A stretch of 64,000 bases of DNA from Hyphomicrobiales bacterium (GCA_002401155.1 NVSG01000003.1:28987-92986), one strand, 5' to 3'; shown: positions 43,247 to 52,443, numbered from the stretch's first letter. Made by a program: numbers and translations. Notes: a model not told the origin generated them from the letters alone.

Positions 43247-45195
43247 AGCCTTTTCAAATCAGGTGGAATGGCTTCTTCCACCAGTGCGGCAATGGCCTCA
43301 TCCAGCTCGTAGGATTTTTGATCCCTTGAACCTAAGCGGCGCATGTTGACAGTTTTTTCTTCTGCTTCACGCATGCCGCAAACCAGAATGACCGGGACTT
43401 TCGCCAGCGAATGCTCACGCACCTTGTAGTTGATTTTCTCGTTGCGCGTATCGGCGACGACTGACATGCCAGCCTTCTTCAACTTGGCAACCACCTCTTC
43501 AGTGTATTCGTTAGCGTCGGTCGTGATGCTCGCGACAACCACCTGAACAGGTGCCAGCCAGAGCGGGAAATGACCCGCGTAGTTTTCCATCAAAATGCCG
43601 ATGAAACGCTCCATCGAACCACAGATCGCCCGGTGAACCATAACCGGTTGCTTTTTCTCGCTGTCCTTGTCGATATAAAATGCGCCAAAACGTTCCGGCA
43701 GATTGAAATCCACCTGAGTGGTGCCGCACTGCCACGTACGACCAATGGCATCTTTCAGGATATATTCGAATTTCGGGCCATAAAACGCGCCCTCACCTGG
43801 GTTAATGCCGGTGGTGATTTTACCGTCGGATTGTTCGCCGATCTTTTCAAGCACGTCCATCATCACCTTTTCGGCCATATCCCAGCTTGCATCATCACCA
43901 ACCCGCTTTTCGGGGCGGGTGGAGAGCAGAACCGTGATTTCATCAAAGCCAAAATCGGCATAGGTTGTGAGGATCAAATCATTGATCCGCATGCATTCGG
44001 AGGCCAATTGTTCCTCGGTGCAGAACACGTGCGCATCATCCTGCGTAAAGCCACGCACCCGCATGAGGCCGTGCAAAGCGCCCGATGGTTCATAGCGGTG
44101 AACCGTACCGAATTCGGCCAGCCTCACAGGCAAATCGCGATAACTCTTCAAACCATGCTTGAAAATCGCCACGTGGCCGGGGCAGTTCATTGGTTTAATG
44201 GCAAAAACACGGTCGTCTTCCGTCTGGGTGACGAACATGTTGTCCTTATACCATTCCCAGTGGCCGGAGGTTTCCCACATGGCCTTATCGAGGATCATCG
44301 GCGCGTTGACTTCTTCATAGCCGTGGCTTTCAACCCGGCGGCGCATATAGCTGATCAGGGTTTGGAATATTTTCCAGCCTTTGGAATGCCAGAAAACCAC
44401 GCCCGGACCTTCTTCCTGAAAATGGAATAAATCCATTTCACGGCCAAGTTTACGGTGATCGCGCTTAGCTGCTTCTTCCAGCATGAAGAGATATTGCTTG
44501 AGCTGTTTTTCGTCTGCCCATGCGGTGCCGTAAATACGGGTGAGCATGGCGTTATCGCTATCGCCGCGCCAGTAAGCGCCGGCAATACTCATCAATTTGA
44601 AGGCTCTGCCTGTGTCGCCAGTGGTGCGCATATGCGGCCCACGGCACATATCCAGCCATTCGCCCTGCTTATAAATGTTGATGTTCTCGCCTTCGGGAAT
44701 GGCATCAACCAGCTCGATTTTATAATCTTCGTTCTTATCGGCAAAGAATTTCTTGGTATCCTCGCGCGACCATACTTCCTTGGTGAAGGGGTCGTTGCGC
44801 TGGATGATATGCTGCATTTTCTTTTCGATTTTCGGCAAATCTTCAGGCGTGAAAGGCTCATCGCGGGCGAAATCGTAATAAAATCCGTTTTCAATCACCG
44901 GACCGATGGTCACCTGCGTACCCGGCCACAATTCCTGCACGGCTTCAGCCATGATGTGGGCGCAGTCGTGGCGGATTAATTCCAGCGCACGGTCATCGGT
45001 GCGGGCGATGAATTCAATTGCGCCATCAGCGCCAAGGGGGTCAGAAAAATCACGCAATTCGCCATCATAGGCGTATGCAACGGTTCTTTTTGCGAGGGAT
45101 TTTGAAATTCCTTCAGCGATGTCGCGGCCGGTCGTTTCGGCTGGAAACTGGCGCACATTGCCATCGGGGAAAGTTACAGAAATCTGGTCAGACAT
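43234..45195 (-). CDS. thrS: Threonine--tRNA ligase
   Basis: Charges tRNA-Thr. 653 residues, the normal length: TGS domain (about 1-60), editing domain with [17 protein letters not shown], class II catalytic core ([27 protein letters not shown]-like [25 protein letters not shown]), and C-terminal anticodon-binding domain ([15 protein letters not shown]). The leader carries the hairpin CCCGC-N8-GCGGG (45217-45234) and GAGCC-TAAC-GGCTC; whether these regulate is unknown. It is convergent with msrB. Confidence 0.98.
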   Translation of the reverse strand: MSDQISVTFPDGNVRQFPAETTGRDIAEGISKSLAKRTVAYAYDGELRDFSDPLGADGAIEFIARTDDRALELIRHDCAHIMAEAVQELWPGTQVTIGPVIENGFYYDFARDEPFTPEDLPKIEKKMQHIIQRNDPFTKEVWSREDTKKFFADKNEDYKIELVDAIPEGENINIYKQGEWLDMCRGPHMRTTGDTGRAFKLMSIAGAYWRGDSDNAMLTRIYGTAWADEKQLKQYLFMLEEAAKRDHRKLGREMDLFHFQEEGPGVVFWHSKGWKIFQTLISYMRRRVESHGYEEVNAPMILDKAMWETSGHWEWYKDNMFVTQTEDDRVFAIKPMNCPGHVAIFKHGLKSYRDLPVRLAEFGTVHRYEPSGALHGLMRVRGFTQDDAHVFCTEEQLASECMRINDLILTTYADFGFDEITVLLSTRPEKRVGDDASWDMAEKVMMDVLEKIGEQSDGKITTGINPGEGAFYGPKFEYILKDAIGRTWQCGTTQVDFNLPERFGAFYIDKDSEKKQPVMVHRAICGSMERFIGILMENYAGHFPLWLAPVQVVVASITTDANEYTEEVVAKLKKAGMSVVADTRNEKINYKVREHSLAKVPVILVCGMREAEEKTVNMRRLGSRDQKSYELDEAIAALVEEAIPPDLKRLAAE

Positions 45196-45333
45196 TTTAA
45201 AAGTCTCCTATCCAGTCCCGCATACGAACGCGGGTGGTTGATCGGAGAGCCGTTAGGCTCATTTGCCGTAAGGCTCGTGGGATGTTTGTCCCTAGCGGGT
45301 GTGTAGGTGATTTGGATGCTGTGGGCAAGTGGA

Positions 45334-46368
45334 TTATGGGTGAAGCGAATCCAGTATTTTCTTTGTCTCTGGAGAGGTCTGAATGCCGCCAACAAGGATT
45401 TTATTCCAGTTTTTCAGTTCTGGATTGGCAATTCGCTCGATCTTCGCGCGTTCCTCATCATTCATGGACAGGACCGATGCGATGAGTTGGGCTATTAGAA
45501 CCTCGGATGCCCGTCTCGCGCCGTCATTAGCCTTTATCGCAATGCCCACACCAAGTTCGGGAATGATTGCCATATAAAGGCCCTCGGCGCCGCCTTTCAC
45601 AAAGCATTTGCGTCCCAGCGCTGCCATGATCCGCGTGCACCCCCTGTCAGTGCCCGCAACCATCATCGGGTGGTCGCAGCAAGCGTGGATGATTTTTTGG
45701 GTGGCACTTGCCCGCTCCTTGCCCATCCCCTCACCACTGCCAAATTTTGCGGCGGCCTTCGCGATATTTGCCAGTGGCACTGCATAGGTGGGCAGTGAGC
45801 AACCATCGATACCGCAAATAGATTCTGAATGGGGAACACCCATAAGATCTGTGAGATTGGCCGCGATTTCTTTTTGTATGGGATGATCGCGGCTCACATA
45901 GTTTTGTGTATCGAAGCCTTGTGACTTTGCAAAAGCCAACATGCCGCTGTGCTTTCCTGAACAATTATTATGGAGTGCTGATGGTTTTTTTCCTGCGATG
46001 TGCAGCTTTGCTCTATCGGCCTCCAACTCGGGAAAATGAACGCCGCATTCAAGATCGGACACATCTAATCCGGCCTTGGCGAGTATCTCGCTGGCGCCAT
46101 CTACGTGGATGGCTTCTCCGTTGTGGGAACTGCATGAAAGCGCTGTGTGATGATCGGCAAATCCGTATTGTTCATCGACGCCTGCTTCGACCCTTGGCAA
46201 GGCCTGAAACGACTTTATTGCCGAGCGGGGAAATACTGCTTTTTCCACCTCACCAAAAGCAGCGATTAGATTTCCCTGCGCATCGCAAATGGCCATGTCG
46301 GCGGAGTGAATACTCTCGACGAGATTGCCGCGTGAAACTTCGATGATTGCTTTATCAAATTGCTTCAT
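45334..46368 (-). CDS. Asparaginase (rhizobial ansA/AsnII type)
   Basis: 344 residues of the thermolabile, beta-lactamase-like asparaginase class known from Rhizobium etli, distinct from E. coli AnsA/B. Typical: SRGNLVESIHSADMAICDAQ, FPRSAIKSFQALPRVEAGVD, LSCSSHNGEAIHVDGASEIL, CSGKHSGMLAFAKSQG and YVSRDHPIQKEIA. It hydrolyses asparagine to aspartate. Its ATG overlaps the yidD stop (46365-46368), so it is coupled to yidD and the iscU-like gene. Confidence 0.92.
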   Translation of the reverse strand: MKQFDKAIIEVSRGNLVESIHSADMAICDAQGNLIAAFGEVEKAVFPRSAIKSFQALPRVEAGVDEQYGFADHHTALSCSSHNGEAIHVDGASEILAKAGLDVSDLECGVHFPELEADRAKLHIAGKKPSALHNNCSGKHSGMLAFAKSQGFDTQNYVSRDHPIQKEIAANLTDLMGVPHSESICGIDGCSLPTYAVPLANIAKAAAKFGSGEGMGKERASATQKIIHACCDHPMMVAGTDRGCTRIMAALGRKCFVKGGAEGLYMAIIPELGVGIAIKANDGARRASEVLIAQLIASVLSMNDEERAKIERIANPELKNWNKILVGGIQTSPETKKILDSLHP

Positions 46369-46718
46369 TTTTTGTCCTTGGGAACCGGGTCATATCCCGA
46401 CGTTCCAAACGGGTTGCATTTGGCGACCCGCCATAGGGTCAACCGACCTCCGCGGAACAATCCGTGGCGGGCGATGGCTTCATAGCCATACTCAGAACAG
46501 GTAGGCTGGTGACGGCATGCATTGCCGATGAAGCTTGATAGGGTGAGTTGATAGAACCTGATCAGGCCGAGGCCAAGCAGTCGCCCCGGCGTCTTTGGCC
46601 ACTTGCCTTGCCAGTTTCGCGTGAATATTTTTTTTGAACCTTTTGAATCGCTTAGAGATGTTTCTTCTTTCGTCGATTCAGGCGCTGATTCAGGTTTCTC
46701 TTGAATGACCGGGCACAT
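46365..46718 (-). CDS. yidD: Membrane protein insertion efficiency factor YidD
   Basis: Small protein at the inner membrane that assists insertion of membrane proteins beside YidC. 117 residues from the ATG at 46716-46718; longer N-terminal frames would run into the preceding gene. The core GLGLIRFYQLTLSSFIGNAC continues RHQPTCSEYGYEAIARHGLF and GGRLTLWRVAKCNPFGTSGY, all signature segments. A Ser/Glu-rich N-terminal tail (about residues 1-45) is longer than in E. coli. Four bases follow the iscU-like stop. Confidence 0.93.
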   Translation of the reverse strand: MCPVIQEKPESAPESTKEETSLSDSKGSKKIFTRNWQGKWPKTPGRLLGLGLIRFYQLTLSSFIGNACRHQPTCSEYGYEAIARHGLFRGGRLTLWRVAKCNPFGTSGYDPVPKDKK

Positions 46719-46722
46719 GGGT

Positions 46723-47166
46723 TCATTCCGCCAGTTCTGCTTTGGCCTCGATTTGTTCGAGACAATCAACCACCGCATCGAAGGTCAAAAGCGTTGAAGC
46801 ATGCCTTGCTTTATATTCGCGCACCGGTTCCAGAAATTTGAATTCCTCAAATTTTCCTGTCGGTGCCGGGCCATTTTCCTTGAGCATTTTATAGACGGTT
46901 TCGCGTAAATTTCGCAGTTCATCCGACGTACTGCCAATGACTTTTTGCGCCATGATTGAACTTGCCGCCTGCCCCAATGCGCAGGCCTTCACCTCATGGG
47001 CAAAACCGGTGACCACACCATCGCTGAATTTAAGGTCCACAATCACCGTCGAACCACACAATTTCGAATGTTGTTTTGACGATGCATCGGGCGTATCCAG
47101 GCGGCCGATATGTTCAATATTACCGGCGTAATCGAGTATTTTTGTGTTGTAGATTGAATCGAGCAT
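46723..47166 (-). CDS. Iron-sulfur cluster assembly scaffold protein (IscU/SufU-like)
   Basis: 147 residues from the ATG at 47164-47166; a frame extension to 47229 lacks support. Members receive Fe-S clusters and hand them to apoproteins. Three Cys sit in scaffold positions: KLCGSTVIVDLKF, VKACALGQAASSIMAQKVIG and VVDCLEQIEAK, the SufU-like pattern. Located at the head of the scaffold-yidD-asparaginase run and divergent from folE, an arrangement I recall from other rhizobia. Confidence 0.88.
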   Translation of the reverse strand: MLDSIYNTKILDYAGNIEHIGRLDTPDASSKQHSKLCGSTVIVDLKFSDGVVTGFAHEVKACALGQAASSIMAQKVIGSTSDELRNLRETVYKMLKENGPAPTGKFEEFKFLEPVREYKARHASTLLTFDAVVDCLEQIEAKAELAE

Positions 47167-47307
47167 CGTCCATTCCCGTAGCCTCTTAAGCCTCAATATA
47201 GGGACGACAAGCCACCGGGTCGACATCAAAACAAAATTTTATCATTGAGATCGCTGGAAAAGAGCATATATTGATAATTGTCTGGTCACCGTGCCGGAGG
47301 GATTTGT

Positions 47308-47478
47308 GTGAAAATTCGTTTTTACTCGCATCCTGAAAGCCCCGGAACCCGGCCGAAGCCCGTTTCATTTGCCCTTTTCAGATTAGTCTGTAATGGCATG
47401 AGACTTCATATGGCTGCGTCTGGTCCGAAATCGATCGAAAACGTAACGCCTCTTTGGAGCCAAATGTGCGGAAGCTGA
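47308..47478 (+). CDS. Possible small gene or leader peptide upstream of folE
   Basis: A 56-residue frame starts at GTG 47308 behind GGAGGG with six-base spacing, and its TGA ends two bases before the folE ATG. The product ([20 protein letters not shown], then a basic and Met/Cys-containing C-terminus) has no known motif. Good ribosome site and coupling speak for it; lack of any recognised relative speaks against. It could be a regulatory leader. Without it, 314 bases of the divergent spacer are non-coding. Confidence 0.3.
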   Translation: MKIRFYSHPESPGTRPKPVSFALFRLVCNGMRLHMAASGPKSIENVTPLWSQMCGS

Positions 47479-47480
47479 AT

Positions 47481-48113
47481 ATGGATGCAATTCTCAATAC
47501 CATTATAGATGATAAAAAACGTCGTGTTCTGCCCAAATCTGAGCGCCCGACCCAAAAACAGGCTGAAGAAGCAATTGTCACCCTGTTGAAGTGGATTGGC
47601 GAAGACGTTGAGCGCGAAGGCCTGAAAGACACCCCTGCCCGGGTGGCCAAGGCTTATGGCGAACTGTTTGGCGGCTATGATGAAGACCCGGTCACAACGC
47701 TGGGCCGCACTTTTGAAGATGTGGGCGGCTATGATGATATGGTGCTGGTGAAAGACATCACCTTCCATTCCCATTGCGAGCACCACATGGTGCCGATCAT
47801 TGGCAAGGCCCATGTAGCCTATTTGCCGGATGAACGGGTGCTGGGTCTGTCGAAAATCGCTCGTACGGTGGATATTTTTGCCCGCCGCCTGCAAACGCAG
47901 GAAAACATGACGGCGCAAATCGCACAGACCATCGATAGTGTTCTCAAACCACGCGGCGTTGCCGTGATGATTGAGGCTGAGCACATGTGCATGGCCATGC
48001 GCGGGGTTCAAAAACAGGGTTCAACCACGATTACCACCTGTTTTACTGGCGAATTTCGTAACGACCCCAATGAGCAGACCAATTTCATGAACATGCTTCG
48101 CCTAAACCGATGA
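47481..48113 (+). CDS. folE: GTP cyclohydrolase I
   Basis: First enzyme of tetrahydrofolate synthesis. 210 residues from ATG 47481 (GGAAG seven bases before). Family motifs: [40 protein letters not shown] (zinc Cys and His), [20 protein letters not shown], and [20 protein letters not shown] with the second zinc Cys. It overlaps hisI by four bases (ATGA). Confidence 0.97.
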   Translation: MDAILNTIIDDKKRRVLPKSERPTQKQAEEAIVTLLKWIGEDVEREGLKDTPARVAKAYGELFGGYDEDPVTTLGRTFEDVGGYDDMVLVKDITFHSHCEHHMVPIIGKAHVAYLPDERVLGLSKIARTVDIFARRLQTQENMTAQIAQTIDSVLKPRGVAVMIEAEHMCMAMRGVQKQGSTTITTCFTGEFRNDPNEQTNFMNMLRLNR

Positions 48114-48523
48114 GTTCTATAGAAAAATTTGCACCGCCCGGCGATAAAAAATCGCTGGAGCAAGGAAGCGAGCTCACGCCAAAATTTGATGCCGACGGGC
48201 TATTACCTGCAATTGTCACCAATGTGGATGGCGGCGATGTTCTTATGCTTGCCTATATGAATGAAGAAGCATTGCGCCTCACCCTTTCCACTGGAAAGGC
48301 CCACTTTTGGAGCCGGTCGCGTAGCGAGATTTGGCTGAAGGGCGAGACTTCCGGCAATATTTTGGAAGTGGTGGAACTGCGCACCGATTGTGATCAGGAT
48401 ACGATTTGGGTCAAAGCTCGTATCAGCGGCGACCAAGTGGCCTGTCACACAGGTAAGGTTAGCTGCTTTTATCGCAAGATTATCAGCGAGAATGGTTCTA
48501 TTTCTCTGATTAGTGACGTCTAG
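48110..48523 (+). CDS. hisI: Phosphoribosyl-AMP cyclohydrolase
   Basis: Histidine biosynthesis step 3, in the monofunctional form of 137 residues without the HisE domain. Signature: [54 protein letters not shown] (metal Asp/Cys) and [14 protein letters not shown] (zinc Cys). The start overlaps the folE stop by four bases. The folE-hisI pair is a common alphaproteobacterial arrangement. Confidence 0.96.
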   Translation: MSSIEKFAPPGDKKSLEQGSELTPKFDADGLLPAIVTNVDGGDVLMLAYMNEEALRLTLSTGKAHFWSRSRSEIWLKGETSGNILEVVELRTDCDQDTIWVKARISGDQVACHTGKVSCFYRKIISENGSISLISDV

Positions 48524-48642
48524 ACCATAGACTAAATTTCGATGTGCTGTGTGCCAAATTGCACTATAAATTGTTTTGTTCATAATTTTATTAGGTTTAT
48601 GGCGTATGATCGTCAGTATTGAGCTTTATAGGGACAAATTAA

Positions 48643-49671
48643 ATGGGAACGCTCGGGACAGAAATCATTGATACCAACGTTGAAGTTGAGGCTGACAACG
48701 TAACGCATGTTTCGTTTGATGGTGACACCAAGCAGGCACCACCGGGTGGGGGTATAGCCCTTGCTCTTGGCGGCGGCGCGGCAAGAGGTTGGGCGCATAT
48801 TGGTGTTTTACGGGCATTTGATGAAGCCGGAATTCCCATTGCGATGATTGCGGGCACCTCGATTGGTGCCTTGGTTGGCGGCTGTTATCTGGCTGGCAAG
48901 CTGGACGAATTGGAAGATTTTGCCCGTTCACTCACCAAAGCTGGAATTTTACGATTTATGGATTTTACCCTTCGCGGTTCCGGTTTGATATCAGGCGACC
49001 GGCTGGCAAAGCGTATGGCACCTCATCTGGTTGATGTTAAAATCGAAGAATTGCAGCGGCCCTTTATCGCGATTGCCACCGATATTCAGAATGGCCACGA
49101 GATATGGCTGCATGACGGACCAATCATCGATGCCATGCGTGCTTCCTATGCATTGCCGGGCGTGTTTCAACCAGTGATGCATAATGGCCGGTTGATGGTG
49201 GATGGGGCTCTGGTTAATCCCGTGCCTGTGTCGGCCTGCCGGACATACGAAGCCGATATGGTAATTGCCGTTAATCTGAACGCCGAAACCTTCGGCCGGG
49301 GAACGGTTATCCGTTCATCTCACTATGACAATAATGGCACTGCCAGCGGCACAGAAATTGAAGATGTTGAACAGGTTTCGCCCAAATCATGGCTCCCTTT
49401 CATGGGACAAAGCAGAGCTGCCAAAAGCGCCTCGACTGCCATCAAAATTGGCCTTACCGGGGTGATGATGGAATCCTTTGATATCATTCAGGACCGCATC
49501 TCACGTTCACGCCTTGCTGGCGACCCGCCAGATTATACCATTCGCCCAAGGTTGAAAAATATCGGCATGGCAGATTTCCACATGGCGGATGAATCGATCC
49601 GCCTGGGCCTTGAAGTCGGCCGCCAGCGGATCGCTGAATTAGTTGCTCAAGGGCAGATCGAATTTGCGTAG
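48643..49671 (+). CDS. Patatin-like phospholipase (RssA type)
   Basis: 342 residues. Serine-Asp dyad lipase: oxyanion loop LALGGGAARGWAHIGVLRAF, nucleophile elbow MIAGTSIGALVGG (GTSIG), and Asp in MVDGALVNPVPV. The C-terminal part is specific to RssA-like members. An intracellular or membrane-associated phospholipase is likely. Stand-alone gene, promoter in the 119 bases after hisI, followed 16 bases later by a family B repeat. Confidence 0.92.
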   Translation: MGTLGTEIIDTNVEVEADNVTHVSFDGDTKQAPPGGGIALALGGGAARGWAHIGVLRAFDEAGIPIAMIAGTSIGALVGGCYLAGKLDELEDFARSLTKAGILRFMDFTLRGSGLISGDRLAKRMAPHLVDVKIEELQRPFIAIATDIQNGHEIWLHDGPIIDAMRASYALPGVFQPVMHNGRLMVDGALVNPVPVSACRTYEADMVIAVNLNAETFGRGTVIRSSHYDNNGTASGTEIEDVEQVSPKSWLPFMGQSRAAKSASTAIKIGLTGVMMESFDIIQDRISRSRLAGDPPDYTIRPRLKNIGMADFHMADESIRLGLEVGRQRIAELVAQGQIEFA

Positions 49672-49687
49672 ATTGCGAGTTGTATCC

Positions 49688-49812
49688 AGATCGTATCCGC
49701 CTTTGACGGAAACGATCTAGTTTTTTCTTTCTCACGGCATATTCGAGCTTTGCTCGGGCCTGCGAAGGCGCGGCGCAGCTAGCGCCGGGCAGCTCTTCGC
49801 CGCCTCCGAATT
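49688..49812 (+). repeat. Family B structured repeat, copy 3
   Basis: Starts 16 bases after the patatin stop: TCCGCCTTTGACGGAAACGAT, then TTCTCACGGCATATTCGAGC, CGCAGCTAGCGCCGGG and the hairpin GGCAGC-TCTTC-GCCGCC (49788-49804). Same orientation and position relative to the gene as the other copies; convergent spacer with the CBS gene. Confidence 0.7.
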
Positions 49813-49857
49813 CGCCTGAAGGCTTTTGCTTTGTCGCTTCTTATCTGAAAGCCAGCC

Positions 49858-49902
49858 TCCGCTTTTCGGGACGCGCTTTAACTGGCTAACTGGCTAACTG
49901 GC
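49858..49902. repeat. Partial family A motif plus three tandem TAACTGGC units
   Basis: CCTCCGCTTTTCGGGACGCGCTTTAA resembles the right half of the family A palindrome. It is followed by TAACTGGC repeated three times without gap (49879-49902). The last copies overlap the stop and final codons of the CBS-domain gene, so the array reaches into coding sequence. The 8-base period puts each unit in a different frame. Confidence 0.55.
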
Positions 49903-50322
49903 GATATAACTGCGCATTTCTTCGGCTTCGCGCTCTGTATCTTCGATTTTGCGTTTCACAACGTCACCGATTGAGACCAGACCGAGCAGTTTTCCATCTT
50001 CGACTACGGGCATGTGACGGAAACGATGCTCTGTCATCACTGCCATAACGTGGGAAATGGTGTCGTGGCGGGTACAGGAAATTACTTCAGCCGTCATACA
50101 GTTGGAAACATCGGCGTCCAGCGCATCTGTTCCGGCAATTGCTATATCGCGCACGATGTCGCGCTCGGAAACGATGCCGCAAACGCTGCCCGTTTCATCG
50201 GTGATGACGATGGAACCGATCTTGTTCTTCGCAAGAAGGTGAATGATTTGGGTGATACTGCTGCTCTTATTGGCAGTAAATACGCTGGTGCCTTTTTCGG
50301 CAAGAATTGCTGAAACGGTCAT
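49894..50322 (-). CDS. CBS-domain pair protein
   Basis: 142 residues from the ATG at 50320-50322 with AGGAGA before it. Two CBS motifs: SITQIIHLLAKNKIGSIVIT with GIVSERDIVRDIA, and HDTISHVMAVMTEHRFRHMP with LGLVSIGDVVKRKIED. CBS pairs bind adenine nucleotides and sense energy state. No catalytic domain is attached. Transcribed leftward, convergent with the patatin gene. Confidence 0.93.
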   Translation of the reverse strand: MTVSAILAEKGTSVFTANKSSSITQIIHLLAKNKIGSIVITDETGSVCGIVSERDIVRDIAIAGTDALDADVSNCMTAEVISCTRHDTISHVMAVMTEHRFRHMPVVEDGKLLGLVSIGDVVKRKIEDTEREAEEMRSYIAS

Positions 50323-50453
50323 AGTAATTCTCCTGTATCCAATGTTTTGGGTCAGGCTACGTAGCGGTACGCAAAAAGAATCGCACCGCACAAGCACAAC
50401 CCCCAGAGGTTCAAGATGGTGTAGATTCGGTTAATTTGCAAGTTTTGAGAAAT

Positions 50454-51191
50454 CTAGCGATGACGGTTGGGGTGCCTGTCGAAAAACGAAAACCCGAATA
50501 ACCCCGTTAAAAACCCGCCTACATGGGCCTGCCAAGCCACATTGGGCGCTTCACCGCCAAAATTGATAATGCCGCTGCCAAACAGGAAATTCATACCGAA
50601 CCACAGCGCAAGAAAGGTCACTACCTGACGGTTTGTGAAAGTTTCTGCAAGGCTAAGCATCGGAACCTTTGTCATATCAGTACCATAACCTGCACGGGCA
50701 AAGGCAAACCGTGCGGCAGCCCCCATGAAACCGGAAACAATTGCCGAAGCGCCAATGACCGTAACCATTTCACCCGCATGGAACACATAATGGAGGGCCG
50801 CGCCACCAAGGGCTGTGATAATGGCGAATAATATAAAAAAGCCAGCACCGATGCGTCTGGCAACGATGGCGCCAAAGACCAGCATCCAGATGCTGTTCAT
50901 TAAAACATGGCCCCAATCTGCGTGCAGCAATGCGTAGGTAACGGGCGACCACCATTCAGCCATTGGATAGGGCAGCCCGCCCCCATTTTCTGCATACCGT
51001 GCGGGAATGAAGGAAAAAGCCAGAATAGAACGAAAATTCATCTCGGCTGACAGCAGTAAAACGCGGATGCCATGAATGGAAATCAGCAGCACAATAAACG
51101 CCGTCATAATGGGCGGAACATTCAGCATTGGCGGCACTGGTGGCTTCTCGCCTTGTTGCCATTCCTTGCCAAACTGATTTTCGTTATTCAT
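50454..51191 (-). CDS. Rhomboid-family intramembrane serine protease
   Basis: 245 residues from the ATG at 51189-51191, with about six membrane segments. Rhomboid features: ALLHADWGHVLMNSIWMLVF (H...N motif), the catalytic serine segment VIGASAIVSGFMGAAARF where the usual GASG reads GASA, and WQAHVGGFLTGLFGF with the catalytic His. Serine and His are kept, so activity is likely. A Pro-rich cytoplasmic N-terminus. Downstream of the small gene at 51314 on the same strand but separated by a strong terminator. Confidence 0.9.
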   Translation of the reverse strand: MNNENQFGKEWQQGEKPPVPPMLNVPPIMTAFIVLLISIHGIRVLLLSAEMNFRSILAFSFIPARYAENGGGLPYPMAEWWSPVTYALLHADWGHVLMNSIWMLVFGAIVARRIGAGFFILFAIITALGGAALHYVFHAGEMVTVIGASAIVSGFMGAAARFAFARAGYGTDMTKVPMLSLAETFTNRQVVTFLALWFGMNFLFGSGIINFGGEAPNVAWQAHVGGFLTGLFGFSFFDRHPNRHR

Positions 51192-51249
51192 GTAGTGGCC
51201 GCCTCTCGTTATTTGCACCTTCTATATAGTGTAGCAGGAAAAAATGGAC

Positions 51250-51286
51250 AAAAAAAACCGCTCAACGGTACGAAACCCTTGAGCGG
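51250..51286 (-). terminator. Rho-independent terminator (minus strand) after the small gene
   Basis: Read on the minus strand, CCGCTCAA (51279-51286) and TTGAGCGG (51258-51265) pair over 8 bases around a 13-base loop and are followed by a run of seven or more T at 51250-51257. It is a canonical terminator for leftward transcription and ends 28 bases after the stop of the small gene. It also separates that gene from the rhomboid gene. Confidence 0.8.
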
Positions 51287-51313
51287 CTGGTCGATCCCTC
51301 TGCATACCCGTCC

Positions 51314-51418
51314 CTAAACGAAATAAGCAGTATCACCTAAGTAGCGAGGCACATGGTTCTTAACACTTGCGCCTCGTGGAGTTGATGAAAACTTCCCATA
51401 TTTCAGCACCTTATGCAA
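51314..51418 (-). CDS. Candidate 34-residue protein with its own terminator
   Basis: TTG at 51416-51418 follows AAGGAG with exactly six bases between, and the frame runs 34 codons to a TAG (51314-51316): MHKVLKYGKFSSTPRGASVK, then NHVPRYLGDTAYFV. The product is strongly basic in its first half. A clean minus-strand terminator lies 28 bases downstream, so a short monocistronic RNA is likely. No homologue is recalled; if not translated, this would be a terminator-bearing small RNA. The rest of the 446-base spacer (51192-51637) holds the promoters on either side and the PAS gene leader. Confidence 0.5.
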   Translation of the reverse strand: MHKVLKYGKFSSTPRGASVKNHVPRYLGDTAYFV

Positions 51419-51637
51419 TCGTTACTCCTTGTTAAGGTTAACCGCAGTTGGCTTTCGATAAAAATTGCCCTGTTTATGCTTTGTTAATAAATTCTTTTTG
51501 AAAGAGCCAAAACTGGCACGTTTCCTGCTCCTTCCGAGGCAGGAACAGGAAGTTTGGGCAATGGTGTACCAAATCGGGACCAAAGGTAAATCCTGCCTGT
51601 TCTCATTGAAAACCCCAGGCTGGGGAAAGGTTTTATT

Positions 51638-52267
51638 ATGAGACATTTGGCGTCGAAACACTTATTTTCTTATTGGAGCCGTTTGCGTAGTCAGCGCAAG
51701 GCACCGACCCGTGCGGAAATTGAGCCGGGCGATATTCGGGAACATCTGGGTGATACATTCATCCTTGAGGTGAACAAGAGCCTGCGCACCATCAGCTTCC
51801 GCCTTGCTGGCACAAGACTGTGCAATGCTTATGGGCGAGAGCTTAAAGGTCTGGGGTTCATGAATCTTTGGGCTGAAGAAGATAATTTGAGGGTTCTGCG
51901 TGCTATTACCCGCACCTATCGTGACTTCAAGCCAGCCATTATTTCTCATAAAGGGCGGACAGAAGACGGACGCGAAGTGGATTTTGAAACGCTGGTTCTG
52001 CCTCTCCTCCCGACCCATGACGGGGATATCCGCCTGCTTGGTATTTCCACCACCAAGGAAATGCCATTTTGGCTCGGTAGTGAGCCGATTGTCACCAATA
52101 AGGTATTATCCGCCTATAATATCAGCGTCGAAAACAAGGAAGATGAGCGTGAAGCAAGGTTGGTCCCCTTCCCCGGTGATCTAAAAATTGCACCCGCCGT
52201 TATTTCGGCAACGACGCAGGGCAGACAGTTTGGTCACCTTCGTATTATTGATGGCGGCAGAGCTTAG
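51638..52267 (+). CDS. PAS_5-domain protein
   Basis: 209 residues. It matches the alphaproteobacterial PAS_5 group: LFSYWSRLRSQRKAPTRAEI, IREHLGDTFILEVNKSLRTI, SFRLAGTRLCNAYGRELKGL and PLLPTHDGDIRLLGISTT. These single-domain sensors lack an output domain and often sit near cell-surface or PilZ genes. ATG preceded by GGGGAAAGG. Next on the same strand is the PilZ gene, after a strong terminator, so regulation is separate. Confidence 0.85.
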   Translation: MRHLASKHLFSYWSRLRSQRKAPTRAEIEPGDIREHLGDTFILEVNKSLRTISFRLAGTRLCNAYGRELKGLGFMNLWAEEDNLRVLRAITRTYRDFKPAIISHKGRTEDGREVDFETLVLPLLPTHDGDIRLLGISTTKEMPFWLGSEPIVTNKVLSAYNISVENKEDEREARLVPFPGDLKIAPAVISATTQGRQFGHLRIIDGGRA

Positions 52268-52276
52268 GCATCATTT

Positions 52277-52309
52277 AAAAATCCCGGTCATTTCACCGGG
52301 ATTTTTTTT
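52277..52309 (+). terminator. Rho-independent terminator of the PAS gene
   Basis: AAATCCCGGT and ACCGGGATTT form a ten-base stem around a short loop (CATTTC region), followed by eight T. It lies about ten bases after the PAS stop. Confidence 0.85.
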
Positions 52310-52443
52310 GTCTGTAACGAACTTCGATGCCGTTGGAATAATATTTTCAAACCAAGCTAAATGACAACCATTCCTTAACCTACCTGGTTAATAATAAGGT
52401 CTATTGATTTTGATAATTATATGCCTTTGGGTCGGATTTAAGC

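Noticed and set aside
43234..45195. Plus-strand 286-codon frame opposite thrS
   Set aside because: A long antisense frame within a clearly coding gene, with no ribosome site or protein-like motifs.
45196..45333. T-box or other riboswitch in the thrS leader
   Set aside because: T-boxes are a Firmicutes-type device and no conserved T-box string is seen; only two short hairpins are present.
51422..51661. 79-codon minus-strand frame before the PAS gene
   Set aside because: No ribosome site, overlaps the PAS gene leader and start, and its composition is unlike a protein. The shorter 34-codon gene downstream is better supported.
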